From a virus, in the IMG/VR virus record IMGVR_UViG_3300009285_002274, positions 1-40,085 of that record: a stretch of 40,085 bases of DNA; one strand, 5' to 3'. Below the pieces are notes generated by a model. It did no database searches. It saw nothing but the letters and a program-made list of their open reading frames with translations, and had not been told where the DNA came from. The translations under genes were made by a program, and so were the position numbers. Positions 15,463 to 24,580 of this stretch are shown here, in pieces (the first letter of the stretch is position 1; each line of letters starts with the position of its first letter).

Positions 15463-17389
15463 TACACTCATGTCGTTATTGGTCAAGCTGGGCCTTGATG
15501 CGAAGGATCTGGATCAAGGTTTGTCCAACGCTGAAAATAAATCCACTCAATCGATGGACAAGATCGGCTCGAATATGAAAAAGACCGGGCTGGCTATGTC
15601 GGCTGCCTTAACTGTGCCGATCGCCATGGCGGCTGTTAAATTTGTAAAGTCTGCCAGCGATATGACCGAGAGTATTGGCAAGATGAATATAGTGTTTGGG
15701 AAAAGTGCTCATGAAGTTGAAGCTTGGGCGGGAACCACAGCAAGGTCAATTGGCGTAAGCAAACAACAGGCAATAGAAGCTGCGGGTACTTTTGGCAACC
15801 TATTTCAAGCAATGGGGCTTGGTCAAGAGGCTGCCACAGATATGAGCATGTCGGTTGTAACGCTTGGAGCCGATCTTGCGGCTTTTAATAACTTTGATCC
15901 CACAGAAACATTACTCGCTCTAAGGTCAGGTCTATCAGGTGAAATGGAGCCTCTCAAAAAATTTGGTGTGGCCATGAATGAAGCGGCAATGTCATCGATG
16001 GCTATGACAATGGGGCTTGGGGATAATATCCAGTTATTGACAGAGGCTGAAAAAATTCAAGTCAGATATAACATTATCATGGAACAAACTAAGACGGCAC
16101 ATGGAAACGCTGCCGCTACAATCGGAGACCTGGCTGGAGCTAACAGAAGTTTACAGGCTCAAATAGAGGATGTTTCGGCGGCAATGGGAGAGCGGTTGTT
16201 GCCTATTGCGCTGAAGATGGTCACAAAAATATCGGATATGGTAAAGGTATTCTCTGACATGACACCGGCAGGACAGGATGCTGTTTTCATCATTGGTGGG
16301 ATCGCTGCAGCGATGGGACCGCTGTTAACTATTTCCGGTCAACTGATCATTGTTGTACCAAAAATCGGACTTGCCTTTAAGGCCATGTGGGCTTCAGCAG
16401 CTGGCCCGATTGGATTGGCGATCGTAGCGTTGGCAGGCTTGGCTGCCGGTCTGAAGGAGGGCGCAGACGCACAGGGTGAAATTAATAAGCAAGGCGGTTA
16501 TTGGATATCTGTAGGGAATGAAGTTGCTAATACCGCCGTTGAAGTGCGAGAAGAATTTGGAAGAGCTGGCGATGATGCTGTCATTTTTTCAAGCGGAATC
16601 GCTGAGCTCAGTAATGCGACAGTAACTTTAATCGAAGATCTGAGTGATTATGGAGCGATGCTCTCCAATGTCAGCAGCCTGGGGCAACAATTTACAAAAA
16701 CAGACCAGGCCATTGCCGCCGCCCAAAAAGAGTTGAGCGGGTTGTATGATGTCAATGGGAAATTGATCGCAGGCAATGAACAGAAAGAAAAAGACCTGAT
16801 GGGTACCATCCAGGAACTGCAAAAGACCCAGGATCTTCAAACCGCCCAATGGATGACCAATCTGTTGACCCAACAACTTGGGATCGATGGTATCAATAAA
16901 TCCGAGATGGCGTTTTTGCTTCAGTACCAGGTTGATACCGGTTTGATGTCTGCCGATGCCGCCACGCGTGCTCAGGATCAATGGGATATGGCTATGAGGA
17001 TGGCGGAAGGCTACAGCATTGCAGCCGGTACTGCCGCCCAGATCGTGGCTGAGCTGACCAGGATCCCGCGCAATGTCTCATCCACTGTGACGATCACGAC
17101 CTACAGGAATACTTATACGACCGAACAGTTCGATAAACGCAATTATGCCACCGGTGGATTCGTCGAAACGGGCGGTTGGGGTGTCGTGGGCGACTCTGCC
17201 TCCGGTTATCGGACTGGATATGAAGAGCTGATCCATGCAGTACCGGGCGGGGTGGAAGTGATCCCGAATAACAAGATCGGGGCTTATGCGGGTGGAACAA
17301 CTGGCGCATCCGAATCTGCAGCCGAACCTTTTGATTACGACAAATTGGCACGTGTCCTGCGTGATGCTATCATGGCGGGTGGTGGATGA
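15455..17389 (+). CDS. tail tape measure protein
   Basis: The 644-residue protein sets tail length and helps channel DNA into the cell. The N-terminal ~230 residues are helical with family-like segments (LVKLGLDAKDLDQGLSNAENKST, KKTGLAMSAALTVPIAMAAV, MNIVFGKSAHEVEAWAGTTARSIGVSKQQAIEAAGTFGNLFQAMG). Residues about 268-335 hold hydrophobic membrane-like stretches (AVFIIGGIAAAMGPLL; PIGLAIVALAGLAAG). The C-terminus is Gly-rich. At about 1.5 angstrom per residue the tail would be near 95 nm, which is inference from the usual scaling. It overlaps the next gene by four bases (ATGA). Confidence 0.9.
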   Translation: MGNTLMSLLVKLGLDAKDLDQGLSNAENKSTQSMDKIGSNMKKTGLAMSAALTVPIAMAAVKFVKSASDMTESIGKMNIVFGKSAHEVEAWAGTTARSIGVSKQQAIEAAGTFGNLFQAMGLGQEAATDMSMSVVTLGADLAAFNNFDPTETLLALRSGLSGEMEPLKKFGVAMNEAAMSSMAMTMGLGDNIQLLTEAEKIQVRYNIIMEQTKTAHGNAAATIGDLAGANRSLQAQIEDVSAAMGERLLPIALKMVTKISDMVKVFSDMTPAGQDAVFIIGGIAAAMGPLLTISGQLIIVVPKIGLAFKAMWASAAGPIGLAIVALAGLAAGLKEGADAQGEINKQGGYWISVGNEVANTAVEVREEFGRAGDDAVIFSSGIAELSNATVTLIEDLSDYGAMLSNVSSLGQQFTKTDQAIAAAQKELSGLYDVNGKLIAGNEQKEKDLMGTIQELQKTQDLQTAQWMTNLLTQQLGIDGINKSEMAFLLQYQVDTGLMSADAATRAQDQWDMAMRMAEGYSIAAGTAAQIVAELTRIPRNVSSTVTITTYRNTYTTEQFDKRNYATGGFVETGGWGVVGDSASGYRTGYEELIHAVPGGVEVIPNNKIGAYAGGTTGASESAAEPFDYDKLARVLRDAIMAGGG

Positions 17390-19641
17390 GCGAGTTTGCT
17401 GTTCATACTCTGTGGGCTAAGTTGAACGGTGTCTGGACAAATATATCGTCGGACTTGATCGGTCAATTTAATGCGGATTGGGGACTGATGGGGGTCAGGG
17501 AAACCGACAGGACTGCCAAAAGTGGCGATGCATCCCTGATCATGAATAATTTCACATTGCCGGGTAAATACTCTTTTGACCACTCAGACAGGTTGTCCGG
17601 ATGGAGCCTGGGGACTGAAATAAAGAGCGTATTCTTTTATAACGGTGAACTGATCGTAAGGTTCAAAGGAGTGGTGACATCTTCCAAGAACTTCGGACCT
17701 CAGAACATATTCAAAAAGGTTACTGTGGTTGATTGGCTGGAATATGCCAGCACGCAACCGATCGATAACCCGGGCTTCTTTGCAAATAAGACAGGTGACC
17801 AGGTGTTGGATGAGGTTCTATCTTTAATGCCAATCCAGCCAGACAACACAGATTTTGACACGGGCGTTAATACCTTCCCAACCGTCTTTGATACAGTCAC
17901 ATCCACGACAAAAGCGATGGATGAGTTTGTGAAAGTGGCTTTGTCGGAATTGGGGATGGTTTATCTACGCAAAGACAAAGTTTATGGAGAGACGCTTGTT
18001 TTTGAAAATGCGTATGCCAGGAATGGATTAAGGTCGCTCAGTACAATTCCAGCGCTTGGTGGATCTTTGTTATTGCAGGGTGGAGGTTATCAGCTATTGC
18101 AGGGTGGCGGGAAGCGGATATTAAATTCGCAAACATCGCTGCACCTGGAAGAACTGGATATCACGGATTGGGAGGTTTTGGACGGTGAAAATATCACCAA
18201 CAGGTTCATGATCACAGCGCTGCCTCGCAGTTATGACGCTTCAGATGTGACCTTATTTACCTTGAACGAATCGCTGGTCATCGGATCTGGTCAGACGATC
18301 ACCTTAAAAGGAACGTATGCAGATCCGAATGGTGGTTTGCCGGTAAACGTCAATCCTGATGATATGGTGACCCCGGTTGCGACCACGCACTATCTGGCGA
18401 ATACGGTGGACGGTGGGGGAGGGACTAACTTCACAGCCGATTTGGTGGTCACGCCTAGCTGGGGTACAAATGGTTTTACTCACACGATCTTTAATAACAG
18501 CGCGTATGATGGATATGTCTACTTTTTCATTTGTGTTGGCAAAGGTATTTACAAACACAACCCAATCGAACATGTGGCCAGCGATTCGGTTTCCATAGCT
18601 GCTTACGGAACTAGCCCTGGGAACCTGACCCAAAAATACAAGAACGATTTGATAATGGGATCACTGTTCGCAGATATGGTTGTGGATGACGGAAAGCAAC
18701 CTGAGAATAATCTGGTAAAAATACAGTTCTGTGCCAATAAGACCAGTTCCAGCATGTTGTCTTTTCTTAATCTGGATATTGGCGATCTGGTGTGGCTTAC
18801 CCAGGCACAGGATGAAATAGATGGATATTATTTTATTCAGGCAGTTAAATATATGACTGACCCAGGAAATTTAATTATGTGTACATGGCTTTTGAAACAG
18901 TTTTTTTCAGTTGCAGCAGGGCTGTCTTTATTGGCGGCTGAGTTTGCGTTGACATCTACGGATGCAATAAATTACGGGTATATTCCATCGGTTTCAAACG
19001 CCTATATTAAACGAACAATAAGTGTATGGATATATGCGCATACAGAACCAGTAGGAACTGGAGATATGATATTTAGTGTAATTACAGATAATTCAGGCGC
19101 ACTCATATCGCTAACAACATCTAGTCAGATAAATTTTTACCAAAAAGGATTAACAGCTCCAGGTGGTTGGCTTACAGATATTGATACAGTTACTCTTAAC
19201 CAATGGATCAATGTAGTTATAAGTAGAGATGCAATCGCCGCGGCAAATTATCCTATTACCTATATTGATGGCGTAGCAATGGCATTAACTGAGGTACAGG
19301 TACAGGGAGGAGTTACTTTAGCAGAATTAGGCGCACCTGTAATAATAGGCAACTGGAAAACAGCAACAGAAGATTACAGTCGTTCTTTTGACGGCAAAAT
19401 AGCCGATGTTCGTGTTTATGACCGCATCCTGACGGCTTCCGAAGCCGCACAGATCCACACCGAAGGAATAGGCGGGACGGGGGTTACAGATGGGCTAATT
19501 TTTCAAGGTCCGGCTGTGAAAACAAAAAGATTAGCCAGTTACGTTGATGCTGTTTTGACAGGCACGATGAAATTGAAAGATGCAATCCATGGATACGTTG
19601 GGACACCGCATGGCAGCCCGGTCGGTCGTGCGCTGCCTTAG
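17386..19641 (+). CDS. tail tip / baseplate protein with C-terminal LamG-like domain
   Basis: The 751-residue protein follows the tape measure, the place of distal-tail and baseplate hub proteins. Residues 1-~480 are a structural part with no clear motif, including a small Gly-rich duplication (LLLQGGGYQLLQGGGKRI at about 225-242). Residues about 505-690 look like a LamG/concanavalin-type sandwich: FALTSTDAINYGYIPSV..., ISVWIYAHTEP, NQWINVVISRD, IADVRVYDRILTASEA. Such domains bind sugars. The DNA of about 18960-19380 is visibly more AT-rich than its flanks, so this domain may be a separate acquisition. Confidence 0.7.
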   Translation: MSEFAVHTLWAKLNGVWTNISSDLIGQFNADWGLMGVRETDRTAKSGDASLIMNNFTLPGKYSFDHSDRLSGWSLGTEIKSVFFYNGELIVRFKGVVTSSKNFGPQNIFKKVTVVDWLEYASTQPIDNPGFFANKTGDQVLDEVLSLMPIQPDNTDFDTGVNTFPTVFDTVTSTTKAMDEFVKVALSELGMVYLRKDKVYGETLVFENAYARNGLRSLSTIPALGGSLLLQGGGYQLLQGGGKRILNSQTSLHLEELDITDWEVLDGENITNRFMITALPRSYDASDVTLFTLNESLVIGSGQTITLKGTYADPNGGLPVNVNPDDMVTPVATTHYLANTVDGGGGTNFTADLVVTPSWGTNGFTHTIFNNSAYDGYVYFFICVGKGIYKHNPIEHVASDSVSIAAYGTSPGNLTQKYKNDLIMGSLFADMVVDDGKQPENNLVKIQFCANKTSSSMLSFLNLDIGDLVWLTQAQDEIDGYYFIQAVKYMTDPGNLIMCTWLLKQFFSVAAGLSLLAAEFALTSTDAINYGYIPSVSNAYIKRTISVWIYAHTEPVGTGDMIFSVITDNSGALISLTTSSQINFYQKGLTAPGGWLTDIDTVTLNQWINVVISRDAIAAANYPITYIDGVAMALTEVQVQGGVTLAELGAPVIIGNWKTATEDYSRSFDGKIADVRVYDRILTASEAAQIHTEGIGGTGVTDGLIFQGPAVKTKRLASYVDAVLTGTMKLKDAIHGYVGTPHGSPVGRALP

Positions 19642-19651
19642 GAGTAAATAA

Positions 19652-20257
19652 ATGGCAACAGATTACAAAACTCAAAGCTTACCTGATGGAGAGATAGCTG
19701 CCCCTGCTGGGACTGATATTGTTATGGTCACAGCGGATCCCGGCGGAAATCCAATAGATTATTGGTGCCAAATATATAACCTGGTGCCCAAGACATCAGC
19801 GGCTGAGATCAACACGGGCACGGATGCTAATAAGCAGGTCACGGCTGATGCGATTGCTGGCTCTAATGTTGGAACTGCAAAAATCCAGATCGCCGTGATC
19901 CCCGCAGGAACCGCGTTGACGGTTGGAGACCAAAAGTTCGTGTTTGTGGTTCCACTTGAACTAAATGGGATGAACCTGGTGGATGCAGACGCTTCTCTCA
20001 CCGGAGTTGTGGCTACAGGTGCGACTTTGCCTAATATCTCGCTCTACAACAAAACTGACAGCGTGGATATGCTCTCCACTCCGATCACCATTGATGCTTC
20101 TGAGTGGAACAGCTACACAGCTGCCGCTCAGCCTGTGATCGATGCAGCTCATGACGATGTTGCCACCGGAGATCGGATTGAGATCAATATTGATGCGGTT
20201 GGCAATACGACTCCCGGATATGGGCTTAATGTCATGATGTCCTTCAGGTTACCATAA
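19652..20257 (+). CDS. tail tip-associated protein of unknown family
   Basis: A 201-residue protein, beta-rich by composition with short polar repeats, in the tail-tip block. It overlaps the next gene by one base. Start ATG 19652 follows AGGAG at 19640-19644. Near residue 130-150 there is a SLYNKTDSVDMLSTPITIDASEWNSYTA segment typical of phage adsorption or fibre proteins. No family is recognised. Candidate tail fibre or baseplate component. Confidence 0.5.
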   Translation: MATDYKTQSLPDGEIAAPAGTDIVMVTADPGGNPIDYWCQIYNLVPKTSAAEINTGTDANKQVTADAIAGSNVGTAKIQIAVIPAGTALTVGDQKFVFVVPLELNGMNLVDADASLTGVVATGATLPNISLYNKTDSVDMLSTPITIDASEWNSYTAAAQPVIDAAHDDVATGDRIEINIDAVGNTTPGYGLNVMMSFRLP

Positions 20258-20931
20258 TGGCGATTGATCCTATTGCTGCTGGAACAGTACAATCTGGTGT
20301 CGGGGCGGTAACCGTTCCGTGGCCTGCTCACGAAATCGGAGATATTGCCCTGCTTATTTGCGAGTGCGAGTGGATGGATGAGGTATCGTTAGTAACTGCC
20401 AACGGTTTTGCGGCTGTAACCGGCAGCCCTTCAACTGGTGGAAGCGAGCAAACCAAATTATATATGTTCTGGTGCCGTGCAACTTCCACGAGTATGGCTA
20501 GCCCGATAACCAATGATCCCGGAGACCATATACTTGCGCAGATAATAACTTTTCGGGGCTGTATTGCATCAGGAGATCCTCAGCACGTTTATAGCGAGAC
20601 TTTCGACAACAACTCCAGTGCGCTGTCCATAGATGGAGTTACGACCACCGAAGACGGCTGCATGATCGTCTATATGTTGGCGGGTGCCAATCCGGTCAGT
20701 TTTTCGTCCTGGGCGAATGCCGCACTTGAAAGTATCACGGAATTTTGCGACGAGTCAACCACTGCCGGAAACAACGGTTCGATAGCCGCAGCTGGAGGCA
20801 TAAAAGCCGTTGCAGGTGCTACAGGTGCCGCAACTGCCACGGGTAGTGGTGGTGTAGAAGTACAGGGTGCATGCCTGGCATTGTTGCCTGCACCAGAACC
20901 CGATTATGAAGGTCAAGTGATTATTTATTAG
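20257..20931 (+). CDS. tail tip-associated protein of unknown family
   Basis: The 224-residue protein begins DPIAAGTVQSGVGAVTVPWPAHEIGDIALLICE, a beta-rich opening seen in many phage tail or fibre proteins. The last third is Gly/Ala-rich (AAAGGIKAVAGATGAATATGSGGVEV). It lies between two other tail-tip genes and is probably exposed on the tail. No specific function can be given. Confidence 0.5.
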   Translation: MAIDPIAAGTVQSGVGAVTVPWPAHEIGDIALLICECEWMDEVSLVTANGFAAVTGSPSTGGSEQTKLYMFWCRATSTSMASPITNDPGDHILAQIITFRGCIASGDPQHVYSETFDNNSSALSIDGVTTTEDGCMIVYMLAGANPVSFSSWANAALESITEFCDESTTAGNNGSIAAAGGIKAVAGATGAATATGSGGVEVQGACLALLPAPEPDYEGQVIIY

Positions 20932-20983
20932 GCACGATTTACAAGACGTGTTTTTTGGAAATTAGACGAAAAGGAGAAATGAA

Positions 20984-21484
20984 ATGGGTATTTTGAGAAC
21001 ACCAACAAATCCGCTGGATGTGACCGGCACAATAAAGGGGACCGGCTTTGACGTTTCGGTCACTTTGACCGTAACCAACGGAGTCTACTCGATCGGTGAT
21101 GCGGTGGGCGGGTTGATCACCATCCCTGGCATGGCATCCGCTGCCGGGAAACGGAGCGTGATCCACACCATCGTACTGTCCGGTGTGGTTGCCCTGGAAT
21201 ACGAGCTGTATTTCCTACCTGCTGACATCGTAACTCCCGCTGCCGACAATGCGGCCCTGACGATGGTGGCCGCAGATGTGGCGCAGAGTAAAGGCGCTAT
21301 CAAGATCAGCTCGTCCGATTATCTCAGCCCGACCGATGGATTTAACATCGCCACCAAAACAGGGGTTGCCTATGTCTTTTCATGTGTAGCAACCACGCTG
21401 TACGCGTACCTGAAAGCACTGGCAGTCACCAGCCCGGGCACGACCACGATCACTGCCAGATTTATTGGTCAATTCATAGACTAG
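20984..21484 (+). CDS. tail tip-associated protein of unknown family
   Basis: A 166-residue, beta-rich protein (TLTVTNGVYSIGDAVGGLITIPGMASAAG) just upstream of the DGR variable protein. GGAGAAATGAAATG gives a good ribosome site for ATG 20984. Its stop lies 9 bases before the ribosome site of the variable gene, so it is likely co-transcribed. It may form the stem on which the variable lectin-like protein sits; this is inference. Confidence 0.5.
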   Translation: MGILRTPTNPLDVTGTIKGTGFDVSVTLTVTNGVYSIGDAVGGLITIPGMASAAGKRSVIHTIVLSGVVALEYELYFLPADIVTPAADNAALTMVAADVAQSKGAIKISSSDYLSPTDGFNIATKTGVAYVFSCVATTLYAYLKALAVTSPGTTTITARFIGQFID

Positions 21485-21495
21485 GAGCAGATGAT

Positions 21496-22803
21496 ATGCT
21501 TCCAGACATGTTACTGATGGGGAGGAAACAATCGCCTATCTACGGTTCATCCTGGGCTGGTGGATCCAGTCCAACCTTGACGCGCACAGACGCGGCGGTT
21601 GGGATGGTGGCGAACGCTGGGGTGGATGCTGGCGTTGTGGTCAATAATTTTGACACAGCCGATATATACCGAGATATTACTGAGGTCACGGATGTACTCG
21701 GGAACGTATTCATCCGCATCCCAAGATTTTGGATCGAGAAGACGGCAGTGGGGGCGGCCAGGACGTGGAGGATTTCATCCAAGCCGTTCGGTAATGCCTA
21801 CCTACCGGCCTGTTTTGCGAACGCGGCATATGTGGACGTGGGTAAATATAATGCCTCGCTGAGTGGCGCAAACAAACTGGAAAGTTTGTCCGGAAAATAT
21901 CCACTGTACAACAAAAACATTGTCGAATTTAGAGGTTATGCACAGGCTAATGGGGCTGGATATTATCAGATGGATATTCACGTGGTGGACATCCTGACTG
22001 TTTTGTTTTACATCGAGTTTGCAACGCTCAATTCGCAGTCAATCATGGCTGGTTTATCTGCTGGAGCGTATGCCGCTGGGCACACGGCAACCGTTGACGA
22101 AAATGCGGTCAATAGAATTATCGTTGCCAACGCCACGGCTGCCCTATTTGTTGTCGGGCAGACGATTGGTGTGGGTACTTCTCTGGGCGGCAATCAGGTG
22201 ATTTCCAATCGCACGGTCACATCCATCGAAGTGTATGATGCATCCAACAAGGCTATAACGGTGGATGGGGCAGCTTTCAATGTTGCAATCGGAAATATCA
22301 TCTATTCGTTGGGCTGGAAATCTGGCTTTAGCTCTTCCATTGTAGCAAAAAGCGGAAGCCCAACACACAACACAAATGGATTGTATCCGTGCATGTATCG
22401 AGGCATTGAGAACCCCTGGGGCTCGGTGTGGCAGTTTATTGACGGTTTGAACATCAATGAAAATCAAGCCTGGGTGTGCCGGACACCAGCGGATTATGCC
22501 AGCAATCTATTTGCAGCTCCTTATGTCCAGTTGAGTTATGTCTGTAAAAATGCGAACGGGTATCCAATCTCAATGGGCCTGGACCCGGCCAATCCGTTTG
22601 CAAACTTACCATCCGAGGTCGGAGGTGGATCAACCACATATTACAGCGATTATTACTATCAAACCACCGGCCAAAGAATTGCCTTGCTTGGCGGGTCTTG
22701 GGTCGACGGGGCGTTTGCCGGGCTCTCGTGCTGGTTCCTGCATTTCGCGTCTTCCGGTGCGAGCATCCGCTTCGGTGGGCGGCTTCTTAAGACCCCTCTT
22801 TAG
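21496..22803 (+). CDS. DGR variable protein: tail receptor-binding protein with C-type-lectin-like C-terminus
   Basis: The 435-residue protein is the target of the retroelement that follows. The start at ATG 21496 has AGGAG at 21483-21487. The N-terminus (MLPDMLLMGRKQSPIYGS...) is structural. From about residue 120 the sequence looks like the formylglycine-generating-enzyme/C-type-lectin fold used by DGR targets (VEFRGYAQANG, then YRGIENPWGSVWQFIDG). The C-terminal LLGGSWVDGAFAGLSCWF...SSGASIRFGGRL is the variable repeat. Every base difference from the template within 22679-22783 is at a template adenine. This changes 18 residues, most of them from Asn codons in the template. Receptor recognition by the tail tip is the likely job. 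Confidence 0.9.
   Translation: MLPDMLLMGRKQSPIYGSSWAGGSSPTLTRTDAAVGMVANAGVDAGVVVNNFDTADIYRDITEVTDVLGNVFIRIPRFWIEKTAVGAARTWRISSKPFGNAYLPACFANAAYVDVGKYNASLSGANKLESLSGKYPLYNKNIVEFRGYAQANGAGYYQMDIHVVDILTVLFYIEFATLNSQSIMAGLSAGAYAAGHTATVDENAVNRIIVANATAALFVVGQTIGVGTSLGGNQVISNRTVTSIEVYDASNKAITVDGAAFNVAIGNIIYSLGWKSGFSSSIVAKSGSPTHNTNGLYPCMYRGIENPWGSVWQFIDGLNINENQAWVCRTPADYASNLFAAPYVQLSYVCKNANGYPISMGLDPANPFANLPSEVGGGSTTYYSDYYYQTTGQRIALLGGSWVDGAFAGLSCWFLHFASSGASIRFGGRLLKTPL
22679..22783 (+). repeat. DGR variable repeat (VR)
   Basis: Aligned without gaps to 22868-22972 at an offset of 189 bases. Within this 105-base segment the copies differ at 26 positions and every one is an A in the template, the hallmark of DGR mutagenesis. 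The first non-adenine difference is C to T at 22784, marking the 3' boundary. The segment encodes the last exposed loop of the lectin-like domain. Confidence 0.93.
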
Positions 22804-22828
22804 GGGGTTTGGGGGTCTCCCCCCAAGA
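22790..22828 (+). other. hairpin/cruciform-forming GC-rich element directly after the VR
   Basis: AGACCCC (22790-22796) pairs with GGGGTCT (22812-22818). Alternatively CCCC (22793-22796) pairs with GGGG (22803-22806), and GGGGG pairs with CCCCC around a TCT loop (22811-22823). In well-studied DGRs a hairpin follows the VR and helps target-primed reverse transcription; the position here fits that role. There is no T run, so it is not a simple terminator. Confidence 0.6.
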
Positions 22829-22867
22829 AACTATTTGAAAGGATTTATAGGGATATGAGGTGTGCGC

Positions 22868-22972
22868 TTGCCTTACTTGACGGGAATTGGAACAACAGGA
22901 CGAATGCCGGGCTCTCGTACTGGAACCTGAATAACACGTCTTCCAATGCGAACATCAACATCGGTGGGCAGA
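22868..22972 (+). repeat. DGR template repeat (TR) within the non-coding RNA region
   Basis: The template lies between the variable gene and the reverse transcriptase. Read in the VR frame it is rich in AAY codons (DGNWNNRTNAGLSYWNLNN...), which let adenine-directed changes sample many residues without making stops. The surrounding segment 22804-23105 (302 bases) has no convincing gene: an open frame at 22855-23037 exists only because the template is kept in frame. The TR RNA is expected to extend from before 22868 towards the RT gene. Confidence 0.93.
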
Positions 22973-23105
22973 CTCTTATTAGAAAAGATTATCAATGCAA
23001 TTGCATCTCATATTCCTCACCACTTGGTGAAAATTAAGCCGCAAAGAGCATGGTTTAGTAGGCGGAAGCTCGAAACCCCATGAGGCTAATAAGAACAAGG
23101 AAAAC

Positions 23106-24158
23106 ATGAAACGAACAGGCTACATCTACGAAAAGATATGTGATCTCGAAAACATCAAAATGGCGATCTTGAAGGCTTCTCACGGCAAGCGCAACAAGAA
23201 ATATGTAGCTCGCATCCTGGGTTCCCTGGATCACTACGCGGCAGAGATCAAGAAGATGCTTGTTGAAAAGAGCTATGTCCCATCACCCTATACGATCAAG
23301 GTGATCCTGGACGGCGCAAACAAGAAAGAGCGAACTATTTATAAGCCACGTTTCTACCCGGATCAGATCATCCACTGGGCGTTGATGCTCCAGATACAAA
23401 ATATTATTTTGCGCGGCATGTACAAATATACCTGCGGCAGTGTGCCTGGCCGGGGCACGAGCTACGGCCAAAAAATCCTGAGACACTGGCTGGATAGTGA
23501 CTACAAGGGCACGAAATATTGTTTGAAGATGGACGTGTCGAAATTCTACCCATCCATTGATACTGAATTATTAAAACTTATGTTCCGTCGCCAGATAAAG
23601 GACCAGGATTGTTTATGGCTGATCGATTCGATCCTGGATAGCAACCAGGATGGTCTTCCGATCGGAAATTACACCAGCCAATGGTTCTCAAATTATTTCC
23701 TACAAGGGCTCGATCATTACATCAAAGAAGATCTGAAGATCAATTATTACATCCGTTATGTGGATGATCTGGTGATCCTGGGTGGAAATAAGAAAACAAT
23801 ACACAAAGCCAGGATAGCAATAGATCAATATTTGAGTTCAATCAACTTGTCTGTCAAACGAAATTGGCAGGTATCGCTTGTATCCACCAGGGCTATTGAT
23901 TTTCTCGGGCTGCGGTTTTTTCGAGATAGAACAATCCTACGAAAAAGAAACGCCTTGCGGATCCGCAGACGCCTGGTAAAGATCCACAAGAAAGATGATC
24001 TGAATTATGTTGATGCCTGCGCAGTTGTGTCTTACTGGGGCTGGATCAAGCGCAGCGATAGTTACAATTTTTATAACAATCATGTTAAGTCAAAAATTAG
24101 TATTCAGACTGCAAAAATGAGGATAAGCCAATATGCCAAACAAGCCTGTAGTGTATGA
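23106..24158 (+). CDS. DGR reverse transcriptase
   Basis: The 350-residue protein copies the TR RNA into adenine-mutated cDNA that replaces the VR. Catalytic motifs are visible: KMDVSKFYPSID at 141-152, GLPIGNYTSQWFSN at 183-196 (the DGR/group II-like motif 4 with SQ) and YVDD at 218-221. The start of the palm region has SVPGRGTSYG at 112-121. There is no maturase or endonuclease domain, and the length is normal for DGR enzymes. It follows TR and VR as in classic phage cassettes. No Avd-type accessory gene was recognised next to it. Confidence 0.95.
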   Translation: MKRTGYIYEKICDLENIKMAILKASHGKRNKKYVARILGSLDHYAAEIKKMLVEKSYVPSPYTIKVILDGANKKERTIYKPRFYPDQIIHWALMLQIQNIILRGMYKYTCGSVPGRGTSYGQKILRHWLDSDYKGTKYCLKMDVSKFYPSIDTELLKLMFRRQIKDQDCLWLIDSILDSNQDGLPIGNYTSQWFSNYFLQGLDHYIKEDLKINYYIRYVDDLVILGGNKKTIHKARIAIDQYLSSINLSVKRNWQVSLVSTRAIDFLGLRFFRDRTILRKRNALRIRRRLVKIHKKDDLNYVDACAVVSYWGWIKRSDSYNFYNNHVKSKISIQTAKMRISQYAKQACSV

Positions 24159-24543
24159 GTCAGTGCCCGAGTTCGGGCAACTGGTTGAATATGTGACAGA
24201 AGCCAACCCGGTGGAGCGCGAAAATGAGATCTATGTTGGCGCTCAGATCCACCCGGTGGTGATCACGCAGCATAACCTTGAGGACGCTCGATCTCTCGAA
24301 GCGATCAAAAACGATTACCTGAAGATCGAGCTTGAATACAAGCGCACTGTTGAACTGCTGCCAGAGAAAGAGTTGGATGAGTTGAAATTAGATTATGCAC
24401 TGGATGCAAAGCTGATTGCGGTACATCCGGTGGATGCGGTTGATGCAATGCTATTGAAGATTAGCGCGGTGAAGGAAGTGCTGCCAATTGATGAGAAATT
24501 ACCGGTCGAGGGAGATATTGACCTGCTTGATCTACCTTTTTAA
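24133..24543 (+). CDS. hypothetical protein downstream of the DGR
   Basis: A 136-residue protein overlapping the RT stop by 26 bases. The middle is acidic and helical (EAIKNDYLKIELEYKRTVELLPEKELDELKLDYALDAKLI). It is not obviously the four-helix, basic Avd accessory protein: composition is acidic and length is slightly long. Its tail (EGDIDLLDLPF) ends just before a terminator. It could be a DGR-linked factor or an unrelated tail gene. Confidence 0.5.
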   Translation: MPNKPVVYESVPEFGQLVEYVTEANPVERENEIYVGAQIHPVVITQHNLEDARSLEAIKNDYLKIELEYKRTVELLPEKELDELKLDYALDAKLIAVHPVDAVDAMLLKISAVKEVLPIDEKLPVEGDIDLLDLPF

Positions 24544-24552
24544 TTAATCAAG

Positions 24553-24580
24553 AAATCCCGATCTAAGAACGGGATTTTTT
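24553..24580 (+). terminator. Rho-independent terminator ending the late operon
   Basis: AAATCCCG (24553-24560) pairs with CGGGATTT (24570-24577) and the T run continues to 24580. It lies between convergent genes: the rightward gene ending at 24543 and the leftward recombinase ending at 24563. Being nearly symmetric it may work in both directions. Confidence 0.8.

Noticed and set aside
22855-23037. Open frame covering the DGR template repeat
   Set aside because: It is kept open only because the template has the reading frame of the variable repeat; TR is expected to act as RNA.
24133-24543. Possible DGR accessory protein (Avd)
   Set aside because: It is acidic and lacks the basic four-helix signature expected of Avd; position alone is not enough.
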